A stretch of 13,768 nt of DNA from an uncultured Gemmatimonadales bacterium (GCA_937983085.1 CALJKZ010000705.1:1-13768); one strand, 5' to 3'. Counted from the stretch's first letter, positions 6,424 to 13,231 are shown. Translations and numbers: made by a program. The notes: a model not told the origin generated them from the letters alone.

Positions 6424-7719
6424 TCACGCCGCTCCCTTGCCCGCCCGGGCTCCGTCGGCGAGAGCCTCGGTGATCTCGAAGCCCGTCAGGATCTCCGCCG
6501 GCCCCAGACGGGCAGCCAGTCGTGACAGCGGCACGTCGTCGATGAAGATGTCGTCCGCGTTGAGCGCCTCGGCGGGCAGGACGACGATGTCGCCTTCCCT
6601 GCCCTCGCCCAGGGCGCTCAGGATGTCCTCGCCTCCCAGGAGGCCGGCGATGGTCACTGAGGGCCCGAAGTACCGGTTCTCGACTTCCACGACGTCCACG
6701 ACGGCTCCTACCGCATCGGCGAGGCGGGGGGCCCGCTGGCGGATGAAGGGCGCCATGGAGCCACCCGTCACGAGGCGGATCCTCCGTCCTTCCAGGCGCG
6801 GGAGCGTCCCGACACGCTCATCGAAGCCGTTGACGAACCTGCGGACGGCGCCGACGCCGTTCTCGTAGAGGGCGCCGTCGTCGTAGTACGCTGCCGTGGG
6901 GATGTCCCGCCCGGCGATGAGGTACATCTCGTCGGCAGCGTAGCACCATCCCAGGTCCCGCTCCCCGAGGGCGCGTTGGCGCGCCTCGTCGACGCGGTCG
7001 ATGGCGGCTCGGGCTTCGTCCGGTCTCAGCAGCCTGACAGGCCGCTCCAGGTTGTACCGGGTGAGGCCCACAGGCACGACGGACAGCGAGCGGATGGCCG
7101 GTCCCAACGCCCACAGATCCTCAATGGTGCGATCGAGGTGGACCCCGTCGTTCCACTCGGGGCACAGGACCACCTGGGTATGCACCTCGAGACCTCCATC
7201 CAGAAGCGTGCGGAGCTGATCCATGATGAGACCCGCCCGTTGATTCACGAGCAACCGCTCGCGGACCTCCGGTTCCGTGGCGTGCACGCTGACATAGAGC
7301 GGCGAGATGCGCTGATCCACCAACCGTTGCAGGCCCTTGGGCCCGAGATTGGTCAGCGTCACGTAGCTCCCGTAGGTGAACGAAAGCCGGAAGTCGTCGT
7401 CCCGGAGCCAGAGGGTCTGCCGCGCGCCCTGCGGATTTCCATCGATGAAACAGAAGACGCACTTGTTGGCGCATTCGCGGATGGTGTCCGGAGCGGGCAC
7501 GATCCCCATGGCGTCACCAGGCTCGCGCTCGATCTCGTAGATCACCGTTTCGCCGGCGGGCGTGACCGTCTCGAGCTCCACGTCGGTGTCCGACAGGAGG
7601 TACGTCAGATCGATGCCGTCACGGACGCGCTCTCCGTTGATGCGCACCACCCGCGAGCCGATCTCCAGATTCAGCTCGTCGGCGATGCTGCCGGCTTCGA
7701 TCTCTGCGATGCGAACCAC
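6424..7719 (-). CDS. DUF512 radical SAM protein with N-terminal PDZ domain
   Basis: The 431-residue protein begins with a short PDZ-like domain (1-64; SIADELNLEIGSRVVRINGE is typical) followed by a radical SAM-type Fe-S motif CANKCVFC (C83, C87, C90) with FIDGNPQGARQTLWLRDDD next to it, and ends in a DUF512 domain (EMYLIAGRDIP, then VTGGSMAPF and a GLLGGEDIL region). This architecture defines a widespread family of putative radical SAM enzymes of unknown reaction, frequently encoded immediately before der, as here. The start is GTG at 7719, giving the family-typical beginning MVRIAEIEAGS; a strong RBS is not obvious. It is the first gene of the operon, reading away from the M23 peptidase gene. 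The family call is firm, and the substrate is unknown. Confidence 0.92.
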   Translation of the reverse strand: MVRIAEIEAGSIADELNLEIGSRVVRINGERVRDGIDLTYLLSDTDVELETVTPAGETVIYEIEREPGDAMGIVPAPDTIRECANKCVFCFIDGNPQGARQTLWLRDDDFRLSFTYGSYVTLTNLGPKGLQRLVDQRISPLYVSVHATEPEVRERLLVNQRAGLIMDQLRTLLDGGLEVHTQVVLCPEWNDGVHLDRTIEDLWALGPAIRSLSVVPVGLTRYNLERPVRLLRPDEARAAIDRVDEARQRALGERDLGWCYAADEMYLIAGRDIPTAAYYDDGALYENGVGAVRRFVNGFDERVGTLPRLEGRRIRLVTGGSMAPFIRQRAPRLADAVGAVVDVVEVENRYFGPSVTIAGLLGGEDILSALGEGREGDIVVLPAEALNADDIFIDDVPLSRLAARLGPAEILTGFEITEALADGARAGKGAA

Positions 7720-7853
7720 GCGAATGTCCCGATGTGGCGGGAGGAAAAGGCGCTACGGGGGAGCCAAGAAAGCTAACGGCGGCCCCAGGTCACTTCAATT
7801 TCCAAAGCCACAGAGGAAACGAACCGCGTCCGTGTGGCGTATTCGGAGCGTAA

Positions 7854-7901
7854 GCAGACGGGCGTCTGCCCCCGGGTCTCTACCCGGAGCGTGCCCGCTC
7901 C
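7854..7901. other. Three tandem inverted repeats in the divergent intergenic region
   Basis: The 223-base gap between the radical SAM gene and the M23 peptidase gene holds three short perfect inverted repeats in a row. They are GCAGACG/CGTCTGC with a 2-base gap (7854-7869), CCGGGT/ACCCGG with loop CTCT (7872-7887), and GGAGCG/CGCTCC with loop TGCC (7886-7901). The second and third share two G residues, so they cannot both form fully. They could be a structured 5' leader of the M23 gene (start 7943), a weak terminator or attenuator, or, for the first, an operator. No certain promoter could be assigned in this gap on either strand. Confidence 0.5.
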
Positions 7902-7942
7902 CGAACGACTTGACCCGAGGTTGGAGGCCGGCACAGCTTCGA

Positions 7943-9295
7943 ATGATGCATAGACGCCTACGCCCCCCCACCGTCCTCGCCGCCGTGTGCCTCGTCGCCT
8001 CGGCGTGTGAGCAGGTCGAGCAGGTCCAGGACCGCTTCCGGGACCTCACGCCGTACGAGGCGTACCAGGAAAGCCTCGTGGCGGCCGGGCTGGCGGAAAC
8101 GGCCTTGGCCCGGGACTGGGTGGCGGCCGGGCGTGCGGCGCTGGATGGCGCTGCGCCGGTCTCCCTACCCTTCGAGGAGGAGGGCTTCATCACCGCCGAG
8201 GATCCGGGGGCCATGGCCTACCGGATCACCGTCCCCCGTGGGCAGAAGCTCACGGCCGACATCTCGCTCCAGAGTGAAGACGACACGCAGGTGTTCGTGG
8301 AGCTCTTCCGGGTCCCCTCCGGCGAAGGCGACCCCCTGCGCCCCATCGTCTCGTACGACTCCATCCCGGGGAGCTTCGAGCACGAGCCGTGGCGGGGAGG
8401 CGACTTCGTGCTGCGGCTGCAACCCGAACTCCTGCGGGGTGGTCAGTATCGAGTCGTGCTGCGCCTCGATGCCCAGCTCGCTTTCCCCGTGGAAGGCCAC
8501 GGAATGCGGTCCGTCCAAAGCCCCTTCGGTGTGGCCCGCGACGGCGGTCGCCGGTCGCATCATGGCGTGGACATCTTCGCTCGACGGGGCACACCGGTCC
8601 TCGCCACCTCCGACGGCGTGGTGAACCGCGTCGACGTCACCAACCTCGGCGGGAAGGTGGTGTGGCTTCGGGACGCGGTCCGGAACGCCAACATCTACTA
8701 CGCCCACCTCGACAGCCAGTACGTGCGCAACGGCGACCGGGTCCAGCGGGGCGACACCGTGGGCTTCGTCGGAAACACCGGGAACGCCCGCACCACCCCG
8801 CCCCACCTTCACTTCGGCATGTACCGACGCGGTGAGGGGCCTGTGGACCCCGCCCCCTTCCTCCGTTCGCCTTCCGGCGACCTCGAGGCGCTCACCGCGG
8901 ACCTCGACCGGCTGGGCGGATGGGTGCGGCTGCGGAACGACGGCATCCGACTTCGGGCAGCCCCCGGACTCGGGGCTCCGGCGGTCCGCGAGCGGGGGGG
9001 GCACCCGCCGCTCCGGGTCCTGGGAGGATCTGGCGAGTATTTCCGGGTGCGGCTGCCCGACGGCGGTCAGGGATACGTGGCTGCCCGCCTCACCGAATCC
9101 GTGGACGAGCCCGTCACGTCCCAGGTGGTGGCTGCGGCGGAGATCGTCCGCGCCAGTCCCGCGACGGAGGCCCCGGTGATGGCGCGTCTGCAGGAGGGCA
9201 CGGAAGTGCCCGTCCTCGGCCGATTCGACGGCTACCTCTACGTGCGGTCGCCCGAGGGACTCACCGGCTGGATGTCCGACGCCGTCCAGCAGTAA
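7943..9295 (+). CDS. Exported M23 (LytM-type) metallopeptidase with two SH3-like domains
   Basis: The 450-residue envelope protein probably cuts peptidoglycan cross-bridges or activates other hydrolases. It starts with a signal sequence ending VASAC (C22), consistent with a lipoprotein, although the lipobox is weak (Ala at -3). A beta-rich region follows at about 75-180 (resembling pre-peptidase C-terminal type folds; tentative), then the M23 domain with zinc and catalytic residues HHGVD (H206, D210), YYAHLD (H255) and HLHFG (H288, H290), all intact. Two SH3-like repeats, at about 326-384 and 395-449, probably bind cell wall. The start is ATG at 7943 (adjacent ATG at 7946 possible), with GGAGG 15 bases upstream, rather far. 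A G8 run at 8994-9001 lies in the first SH3-like domain. The gene stands alone and diverges from the core operon. Confidence 0.92.
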   Translation: MMHRRLRPPTVLAAVCLVASACEQVEQVQDRFRDLTPYEAYQESLVAAGLAETALARDWVAAGRAALDGAAPVSLPFEEEGFITAEDPGAMAYRITVPRGQKLTADISLQSEDDTQVFVELFRVPSGEGDPLRPIVSYDSIPGSFEHEPWRGGDFVLRLQPELLRGGQYRVVLRLDAQLAFPVEGHGMRSVQSPFGVARDGGRRSHHGVDIFARRGTPVLATSDGVVNRVDVTNLGGKVVWLRDAVRNANIYYAHLDSQYVRNGDRVQRGDTVGFVGNTGNARTTPPHLHFGMYRRGEGPVDPAPFLRSPSGDLEALTADLDRLGGWVRLRNDGIRLRAAPGLGAPAVRERGGHPPLRVLGGSGEYFRVRLPDGGQGYVAARLTESVDEPVTSQVVAAAEIVRASPATEAPVMARLQEGTEVPVLGRFDGYLYVRSPEGLTGWMSDAVQQ

Positions 9296-9327
9296 CACTC
9301 GTCCTGTAGCCCTCCTCCACGCCACCC

Positions 9328-9355
9328 GGGGCGACCGGCAGACACCGGCCGCCCC
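9328..9355. terminator. Hairpin between convergent genes (likely bidirectional terminator)
   Basis: GGGGCG (9328-9333) pairs with CGCCCC (9350-9355) and CCGG (9335-9338) with CCGG (9345-9348), with one mismatch in the stem and a 6-base loop. It lies 32 bases after the M23 stop and 12 bases after the stop of the convergent gene. There is no T run on either side, so termination strength is uncertain. Confidence 0.6.
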
Positions 9356-9367
9356 TGAGGTGCCCGA

Positions 9368-9877
9368 TCAGCGCGGAGAAAGAGTGACTCGCCGGCCCCG
9401 TCCCAGGGAGCCCAGATCCACCGTCTCTGCCCGAGTCAGCCGACCGAGCGCCTCCTCGAGGCGCGCGCGGATCCGTGCCGAGACCTCCACCGAGACGCTG
9501 AAGCCCATGATGGGGATGAGGGTCCCCAGCGTCGGCGCCGGCATCCGGCGCCGGGCGTCCCTCAGTACGTGGAGGGCCATGCTCAGCGTCCCTGCGTCGA
9601 CCTCACCGTCACGAAGAACGATGAGGTCCACCCCGGGTTCGCGGACGACCATGGCCCGCGCGTCGATGGGAGGGAAGTCGTCGGGAATGGCGAGATAGAC
9701 CTGCGAAGGAGACCACGTCCGGCTAGAAGCGTCTCGGGCGTCAGCGGACTCCTGCGCCGACGCCACCTCCACCCACGGCGCGGAGAAGGCGGCGAGAACG
9801 AGGGCGACGGCCAGGAAGCGACGACGGCGCTCGGGGGCGCCACGCCGGTGGGCGGCAATGGGGGAGGTGGACGGCAT
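9368..9877 (-). CDS. Secreted protein of unknown function
   Basis: This 169-residue protein has a Sec-type signal: Arg-rich n-region (ERRRRF), hydrophobic core LAVALVLAAF, and a likely cleavage after EVASA before QESAD. The mature part contains VYLAIPDDFPPIDARAMVVR and GVDLIVLRDGEVD, then a helix (TLSMALHVLRDARRR) and GTLIPIMGFSVSVEVSARIR. I do not recognise a family; the alternating strands and helices suggest a small alpha/beta domain. The start is ATG at 9877, with AGGAG 7 bases upstream. An ATG at 9944-9946 overlaps the previous gene's stop (ATGA) and also has a GGAGG near it, but would add a long n-region in front of the signal. It is the last gene of a run of four exported-protein genes. 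Confidence 0.78.
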   Translation of the reverse strand: MPSTSPIAAHRRGAPERRRRFLAVALVLAAFSAPWVEVASAQESADARDASSRTWSPSQVYLAIPDDFPPIDARAMVVREPGVDLIVLRDGEVDAGTLSMALHVLRDARRRMPAPTLGTLIPIMGFSVSVEVSARIRARLEEALGRLTRAETVDLGSLGRGRRVTLSPR

Positions 9878-9942
9878 GGGGGTGCTCCTGGCGTGGAATG
9901 GACGGGCTTCGGTCGACGGAATGAGGCGTCTCGTGGCGGCGG

Positions 9943-10695
9943 TCATATGACCTCCCCGCCCGTGGAGGAGCAGAAGAGGAGCTCGGCGTCGACGATCTCG
10001 CCGGTATCCAGGTCGTAGGTGATCCAGTAGGTGCACACGATCCCGCCGGGTCGGGTGTGCTCCGTCTCGAACCCCCCGGTTTCCCCCGAGCACGCGCCCT
10101 GGGCGTGGGGTGTGGCCTGGGTGAAGACCTGCACGACCCCCCAGTTCTGGACGCTCGTGGCCTGATAGAACTGCCAACTGGCCTGGTGCTGCGACGTCCC
10201 TTCCACCACCAGCCCGCACGTCATGTCGGTGTATACCTTCGGGAAGACGTCGATCTTCTTCTTTCGACCGAAATCGCCGAGGAAGGGCGTGTACTGCTGA
10301 TTCGTGCCCACCGTGGAGCCCAGATGTTCGCGGTTGTGCGTCACGTTGGCCGTGGTGGTGATCTTGCCCACGTTGCCGATGTACTCGTGGGTGCCGTAGA
10401 CCCCCGCGAACCCGGTCTGGAAGTCGCCGGTCGACCGGGCATTGAAGATCTGCTGAAGCGGACGGTTGAAGCTGTCTTCCTCGAACACCGCGGTTACGGG
10501 ACCGTCCGCCGCCGGGCGGGGCGGCGATTGCCTCGACTCGTCCTGAACGAGGTCGGCCCGGGTCAGGACCGGCGGGTGGACGCGAGGAACATTCTCCGCA
10601 ACGACGCCAAGGGGGCCGGTGCCGGGCTCCGATACGCAGCCCGACGCGACGGCACCTGCGACGATGAGCGCGAGCAGAAAAGGTGGGCGATGCAT
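9943..10695 (-). CDS. Probable lipoprotein of unknown function, four Cys in mature part
   Basis: The 250-residue protein begins with a short signal ending AVASGC (C20), typical of lipoproteins. Residues 21-65 form a Pro-rich, low-complexity linker. The folded part (about 70-250) has Thr/Asn/Gln-rich strands (KITTTANVTHNREHLG), a basic patch GRKKKID (143-149), and ends with CTYWITYDLDTGEIVDAELL followed by FCSST. Cysteines at 160, 202, 221 and 242 could form two disulfides outside the cytoplasm. I recognise no family. The start is ATG at 10695, with GGAGG 5 bases upstream, a strong site. It lies 55 bases after the preceding lipoprotein gene on the same strand and about 65 bases before the next gene, so co-transcription is plausible. 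Confidence 0.82.
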   Translation of the reverse strand: MHRPPFLLALIVAGAVASGCVSEPGTGPLGVVAENVPRVHPPVLTRADLVQDESRQSPPRPAADGPVTAVFEEDSFNRPLQQIFNARSTGDFQTGFAGVYGTHEYIGNVGKITTTANVTHNREHLGSTVGTNQQYTPFLGDFGRKKKIDVFPKVYTDMTCGLVVEGTSQHQASWQFYQATSVQNWGVVQVFTQATPHAQGACSGETGGFETEHTRPGGIVCTYWITYDLDTGEIVDAELLFCSSTGGEVI

Positions 10696-10750
10696 GGGTA
10701 CCTCCAGGTGTGAAATGAGATCATCGGCCTGGCAGGTGGTCCGCAGCGTT

Positions 10751-12019
10751 TCACGAATCGCAGGAGAGTGAGAACCGAAGAACGAGGCTACGAACGAAGG
10801 GTGTCGTCGTCTCGAAGTGGGCCTCCGGTCCCACGACGACGATCTCGCCGGTCGGCGAGAGGGTTCCGGACAACAGCCCCACGAAGGGGCTGGGAAGGTC
10901 AGCGATCTGCTCCACGGAGTCCGCGGACGACCGATGGAGCCTCAGTCGTGGGGACCCGGTGGTAGTGTCCGCGCCCGATGTGGCCCAGAAGGCCCAGCGG
11001 CCCCGGCTCCCCAGGCGACTCAGAGTCCCGGCCTGTGCATCCAGGAGTCGTGGTTCGGACCGCCCGGTCGACGGCAGAGCGACCACCCACGCGCCCCGGC
11101 GACGTCCTCCGCGCGCGAGCCAAGCGGCCTGGAGCCCTTCGTCTGTGGCTCCGGCCGTCAGGGTGCGGAATCGCTCGTCGGGGCCCGCGATCCACACGAC
11201 GTGCGCCGGCCCCGTGATGGGCTGGTGCGTTCGAAGACCGGCGCGCTGCAGGTCCTCGGACGGGTCCAGGCCGGCCACGACCAGCACCGGATCTCCCGAC
11301 GGCGCCACGGCAGCGGCGATGTCGTCGGGGTGGGCGTCGACCACCTCCGGACCCCGCCACCCGCCGTCGTCTCGACGGTAGAGGGCCACGAACGCGCGAA
11401 CTCCCTGGACGAGGAGGGCTGCCCACAGCAACTCGCCGTCGTCGTACAAGGGATGGGTGGCGATCCCGGAGAGGAGCTCGCCCTCACCGGGTACAGGAAT
11501 CGAGTCGACCTCCTCCCACCCCTCTGCCCCGAACCGAGCGAAGACGAGTGCTCGGGTCGGGGCGTCGGGCTCGGTGGACTCCGGGGACTCGAGGACGAAG
11601 CCCGACGGCCCGTCCGGCAGCACGGCCCCGTGGATCCACCGCACGGCCCCCGTCTCCCGCGGAGGAGCAATGGTCCGGGCTTCGGTCGGGGTGAAGGACG
11701 CCCCTACGAAGGGTTCGGTGGTGGCCACCGAGGCCCGCAGCGGGTTCCCCGCCCCGGCGTCCTCGATGCTCCAGGCATAGGTCGGCGTGCCCATCACCAC
11801 GACGTCGGCGTCCCTGGCTTCGACGAACCGCGGCTCGACGAAGAGGTGGTGGCCGCCCGCCGTCGTCAGGTAGTGCTGGCTGTCGAGCGTCGCGATGCAC
11901 GCGGCCCCGTTGTCGGTGACATCGGAGCGTTCCTCCTCCGAGGCCTGGGGTGGAACGCAGGCCGTCGAGAGGGCGGCAGCGAGGACGAGGGAGCGGTGGA
12001 GTGGCGTAGCCTGATGCAT
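10751..12019 (-). CDS. Probable lipoprotein, possible beta-propeller, function unknown
   Basis: The 422-residue protein has an export signal with core LVLAAALSTAC (C21), a weak lipobox. The rest is rich in repeated strand-turn units such as VRWIHGAVLPDGPSGFVLES, FVALYRRDDGGWRGPEVVD, DIAAAVAPSGDPVLVVAGLD and LSPTGEIVVVGPE. Gly-Trp turns and Pro-Ser-Gly-Asp hairpins of this kind are common in BNR/sialidase-like and other beta-propellers, but I see no Asp-box series and no catalytic set. Only two further cysteines exist, C41 and C420 near the ends of the mature chain. The start is ATG at 12019; no good RBS precedes it, and a hairpin (12028-12049) lies just upstream. It is the second of four consecutive exported-protein genes. 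Confidence 0.8.
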   Translation of the reverse strand: MHQATPLHRSLVLAAALSTACVPPQASEEERSDVTDNGAACIATLDSQHYLTTAGGHHLFVEPRFVEARDADVVVMGTPTYAWSIEDAGAGNPLRASVATTEPFVGASFTPTEARTIAPPRETGAVRWIHGAVLPDGPSGFVLESPESTEPDAPTRALVFARFGAEGWEEVDSIPVPGEGELLSGIATHPLYDDGELLWAALLVQGVRAFVALYRRDDGGWRGPEVVDAHPDDIAAAVAPSGDPVLVVAGLDPSEDLQRAGLRTHQPITGPAHVVWIAGPDERFRTLTAGATDEGLQAAWLARGGRRRGAWVVALPSTGRSEPRLLDAQAGTLSRLGSRGRWAFWATSGADTTTGSPRLRLHRSSADSVEQIADLPSPFVGLLSGTLSPTGEIVVVGPEAHFETTTPFVRSLVLRFSLSCDS

Positions 12020-12027
12020 GGAGTCAC

Positions 12028-12049
12028 GGGCGTCGGCATGGGGACGCCC
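12028..12049. other. Hairpin just upstream of the propeller-like lipoprotein gene
   Basis: GGGCGTC (12028-12034) and GACGCCC (12043-12049) form a perfect 7-base-pair stem with an 8-base loop, ending 9 bases before the ATG at 12019 (minus strand). It occupies the place where a ribosome binding site would be and also lies downstream of the preceding gene's stop, so it could be a weak terminator or a translation-control hairpin. Confidence 0.4.
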
Positions 12050-12104
12050 CCAGGATGCTTCGACGGCCGGCGGGCGGCCATGTCCAGATGGGACCCGCGT
12101 CGCC

Positions 12105-12563
12105 TCAACGACGCGCGATACTGCACTCCCGCAGGATCACGGTCAGAGACCCCGTCGGAGGAACGCCCAGATCGTCGGTGACGGCCGCAGCGGAGCACTG
12201 GTCCATCGTCATGAGGATCTCCCAGTAGTGGTCCTCCTCGCTGGGCGCCCACCCGAAGTGCACCCGCCAGAAGCCGTTCTCCTCCACGGCCAGCTGAACG
12301 GCGCCAAGGACCACCAGATCGTCGCTGCTGTCCGTAACCACGAAGGACGAGCCCTCCTTGGTGAAGTGGATCGCGGGCATCTCCCGCATCCACCCCGGAG
12401 TAACGAAGTCGTTGATGACGCGGGGCTCGCCCGTGGTGACCACGTACGCGCCGTCGGGGAGTCCCCCCTTCACCCCGAGGGGGTTCTCACCGCACCCCGC
12501 CACGAGAGTCGCCAGGACGAGGCAGACCAACCGTCCGTGGCTCCTCGTTCCCGTGCTGGTCAC
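12105..12563 (-). CDS. Small lipoprotein of unknown function
   Basis: With the start used here the protein is 152 residues, with a classic lipoprotein signal: basic n-region (RSHGR), core LVCLVLATL, lipobox VAGC (C24). The mature part begins GENPLGVKGGLPDGAYVVTT and is probably a small beta-barrel or sandwich (alternating strands such as AVQLAVEENGFWRVHFGW), with two more cysteines (in MDQCSAA and LRECSI) that could pair. No family is recognised. The start is GTG at 12563, because GGAG lies 8 bases upstream; ATG at 12569 is too close to that site, and ATG at 12590 (with a GAGGGA-like site 9 bases upstream) is the main alternative. It is the first gene of the exported-protein cluster and diverges from mscL. 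Confidence 0.78.
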   Translation of the reverse strand: MTSTGTRSHGRLVCLVLATLVAGCGENPLGVKGGLPDGAYVVTTGEPRVINDFVTPGWMREMPAIHFTKEGSSFVVTDSSDDLVVLGAVQLAVEENGFWRVHFGWAPSEEDHYWEILMTMDQCSAAAVTDDLGVPPTGSLTVILRECSIARR

Positions 12564-12639
12564 CCGCATCGCTCCGTGGAATTCGACCATCGATCTCGGT
12601 CCCTCTACGCCCTCAGACAAACGTCCGCGCACTGCCTGC

Positions 12640-12645
12640 ATTACA
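12640..12645 (-). promoter_or_regulatory. Possible -10 element for the lipoprotein cluster
   Basis: TGTAAT on the minus strand matches five of six positions of the TATAAT consensus and lies about 50-80 bases upstream of the candidate starts of the first lipoprotein gene. A convincing -35 at the right distance is not visible (GGGGAC-like at 16 bases). Weak call. Confidence 0.25.
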
Positions 12646-12682
12646 CGCGGCACGGACCGGTGTCCCCTCGCCCCCCTCAAAA

Positions 12683-12711
12683 GTGGCGAAGTGCGCCCCC
12701 CGGCCTACATT
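12683..12711 (+). promoter_or_regulatory. Possible promoter of mscL
   Basis: GTGGCG (12683-12688) is followed after 17 bases by TACATT (12706-12711), a fair -10 with a poor -35. It would give a leader of about 58 bases before the mscL ATG at 12776. Weak call by eye. Confidence 0.3.
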
Positions 12712-12715
12712 CGCT

Positions 12716-12748
12716 CCTCCGGAGGTGCCCACCCAGGAGGCGTCTCCT
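12716..12748 (+). other. SD-like palindromes in the mscL leader
   Basis: Two inverted repeats lie between the putative promoter and mscL: the perfect palindrome CCTCCGGAGG (12716-12725) and AGGAG/CTCCT with loop GCGT (12735-12748). Each contains both a Shine-Dalgarno-like and an anti-Shine-Dalgarno-like half, so in mRNA they could pair with each other or with the true ribosome binding site (GGGAGAGG, just before 12776). Confidence 0.4.
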
Positions 12749-12775
12749 CACCCACCCCCACAGGGAGAGGTGCAG

Positions 12776-13207
12776 ATGCTCGAAGAGTTCAAGAAGTTCG
12801 CCGTCAAGGGCAACATGTTGGACATGGCCGTCGGAATCATCATCGGCGCCGCATTCGGGACCATCATCCAGTCGCTGGTCAACGACGTCCTCATGCCTCC
12901 CATCGGAATGCTGCTGGGAGGCGTCGACTTCACCGACCTCTTCCTCACCATCTCCCAGGGCTCGCCCGAGGGGCCCTACGCCACGCTGGCCGCGGCGCAG
13001 GAGGCAGGCGCCGTCACCATCAACTACGGTGTCTTCGTCAACTCGCTGGTGTCGTTCCTCATCATCGCCTTCTCCGTCTTCATGGTGGTTCGCAGCTTCA
13101 ACAAGCTGAAGGCGAAGGAAGAAGAGAAGCCGGCGGCCCCGGCCGAGCCTCCCAAGGACATCGTCCTCCTTACCGAGATCCGCGATCTGCTGAAGTCCCA
13201 AGGCTGA
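12776..13207 (+). CDS. mscL: Large-conductance mechanosensitive channel MscL
   Basis: MscL is a homopentameric inner-membrane channel that opens under high membrane tension and releases solutes during hypo-osmotic shock. The 143-residue protein shows the N-terminal amphipathic helix (MLEEFKKFAVKGNM), pore helix TM1 with DMAVGIIIGAAFGTIIQSLV (16-35) and NDVLMPPIG (36-44), a periplasmic loop with FTDLF and TINYGVFVN, TM2 at about 86-106 (SLVSFLIIAFSVFMVV), and a charged C-terminal helix. All family landmarks are present and length is normal. The start is ATG at 12776, with GGGAGAGG about 5 bases upstream. It is transcribed alone, divergent from the lipoprotein cluster, and ends before a strong hairpin. 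Confidence 0.97.
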   Translation: MLEEFKKFAVKGNMLDMAVGIIIGAAFGTIIQSLVNDVLMPPIGMLLGGVDFTDLFLTISQGSPEGPYATLAAAQEAGAVTINYGVFVNSLVSFLIIAFSVFMVVRSFNKLKAKEEEKPAAPAEPPKDIVLLTEIRDLLKSQG

Positions 13208-13231
13208 TCCCGGAACGACTCGTCTTGTCGT

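Noticed and set aside
5055..6473. Long plus-strand open frame (472 codons) across the der region
   Set aside because: It is the antisense shadow of der, whose G-domain motifs are all intact; high GC keeps the opposite frame open.
8165..9325. Minus-strand open frame of 386 codons
   Set aside because: Antisense to the M23 peptidase, whose zinc motifs and SH3-like repeats are clear on the plus strand.
9296..9367. Intrinsic terminator with T run
   Set aside because: A good hairpin exists, but no T run follows on either strand, so it is listed as a likely hairpin terminator only.
9878..10219. Upstream extension of the secreted protein that ends at 9368
   Set aside because: The extension runs through the end of the preceding lipoprotein gene in another frame; the ATG at 9877 has an ideal RBS and directly opens a signal peptide.
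10817..12181. Plus-strand open frame of 454 codons
   Set aside because: Antisense to the propeller-like lipoprotein gene; it has low-complexity Arg/Gly/Pro composition, no RBS and no recognisable domain, while the minus-strand frame has an export signal.
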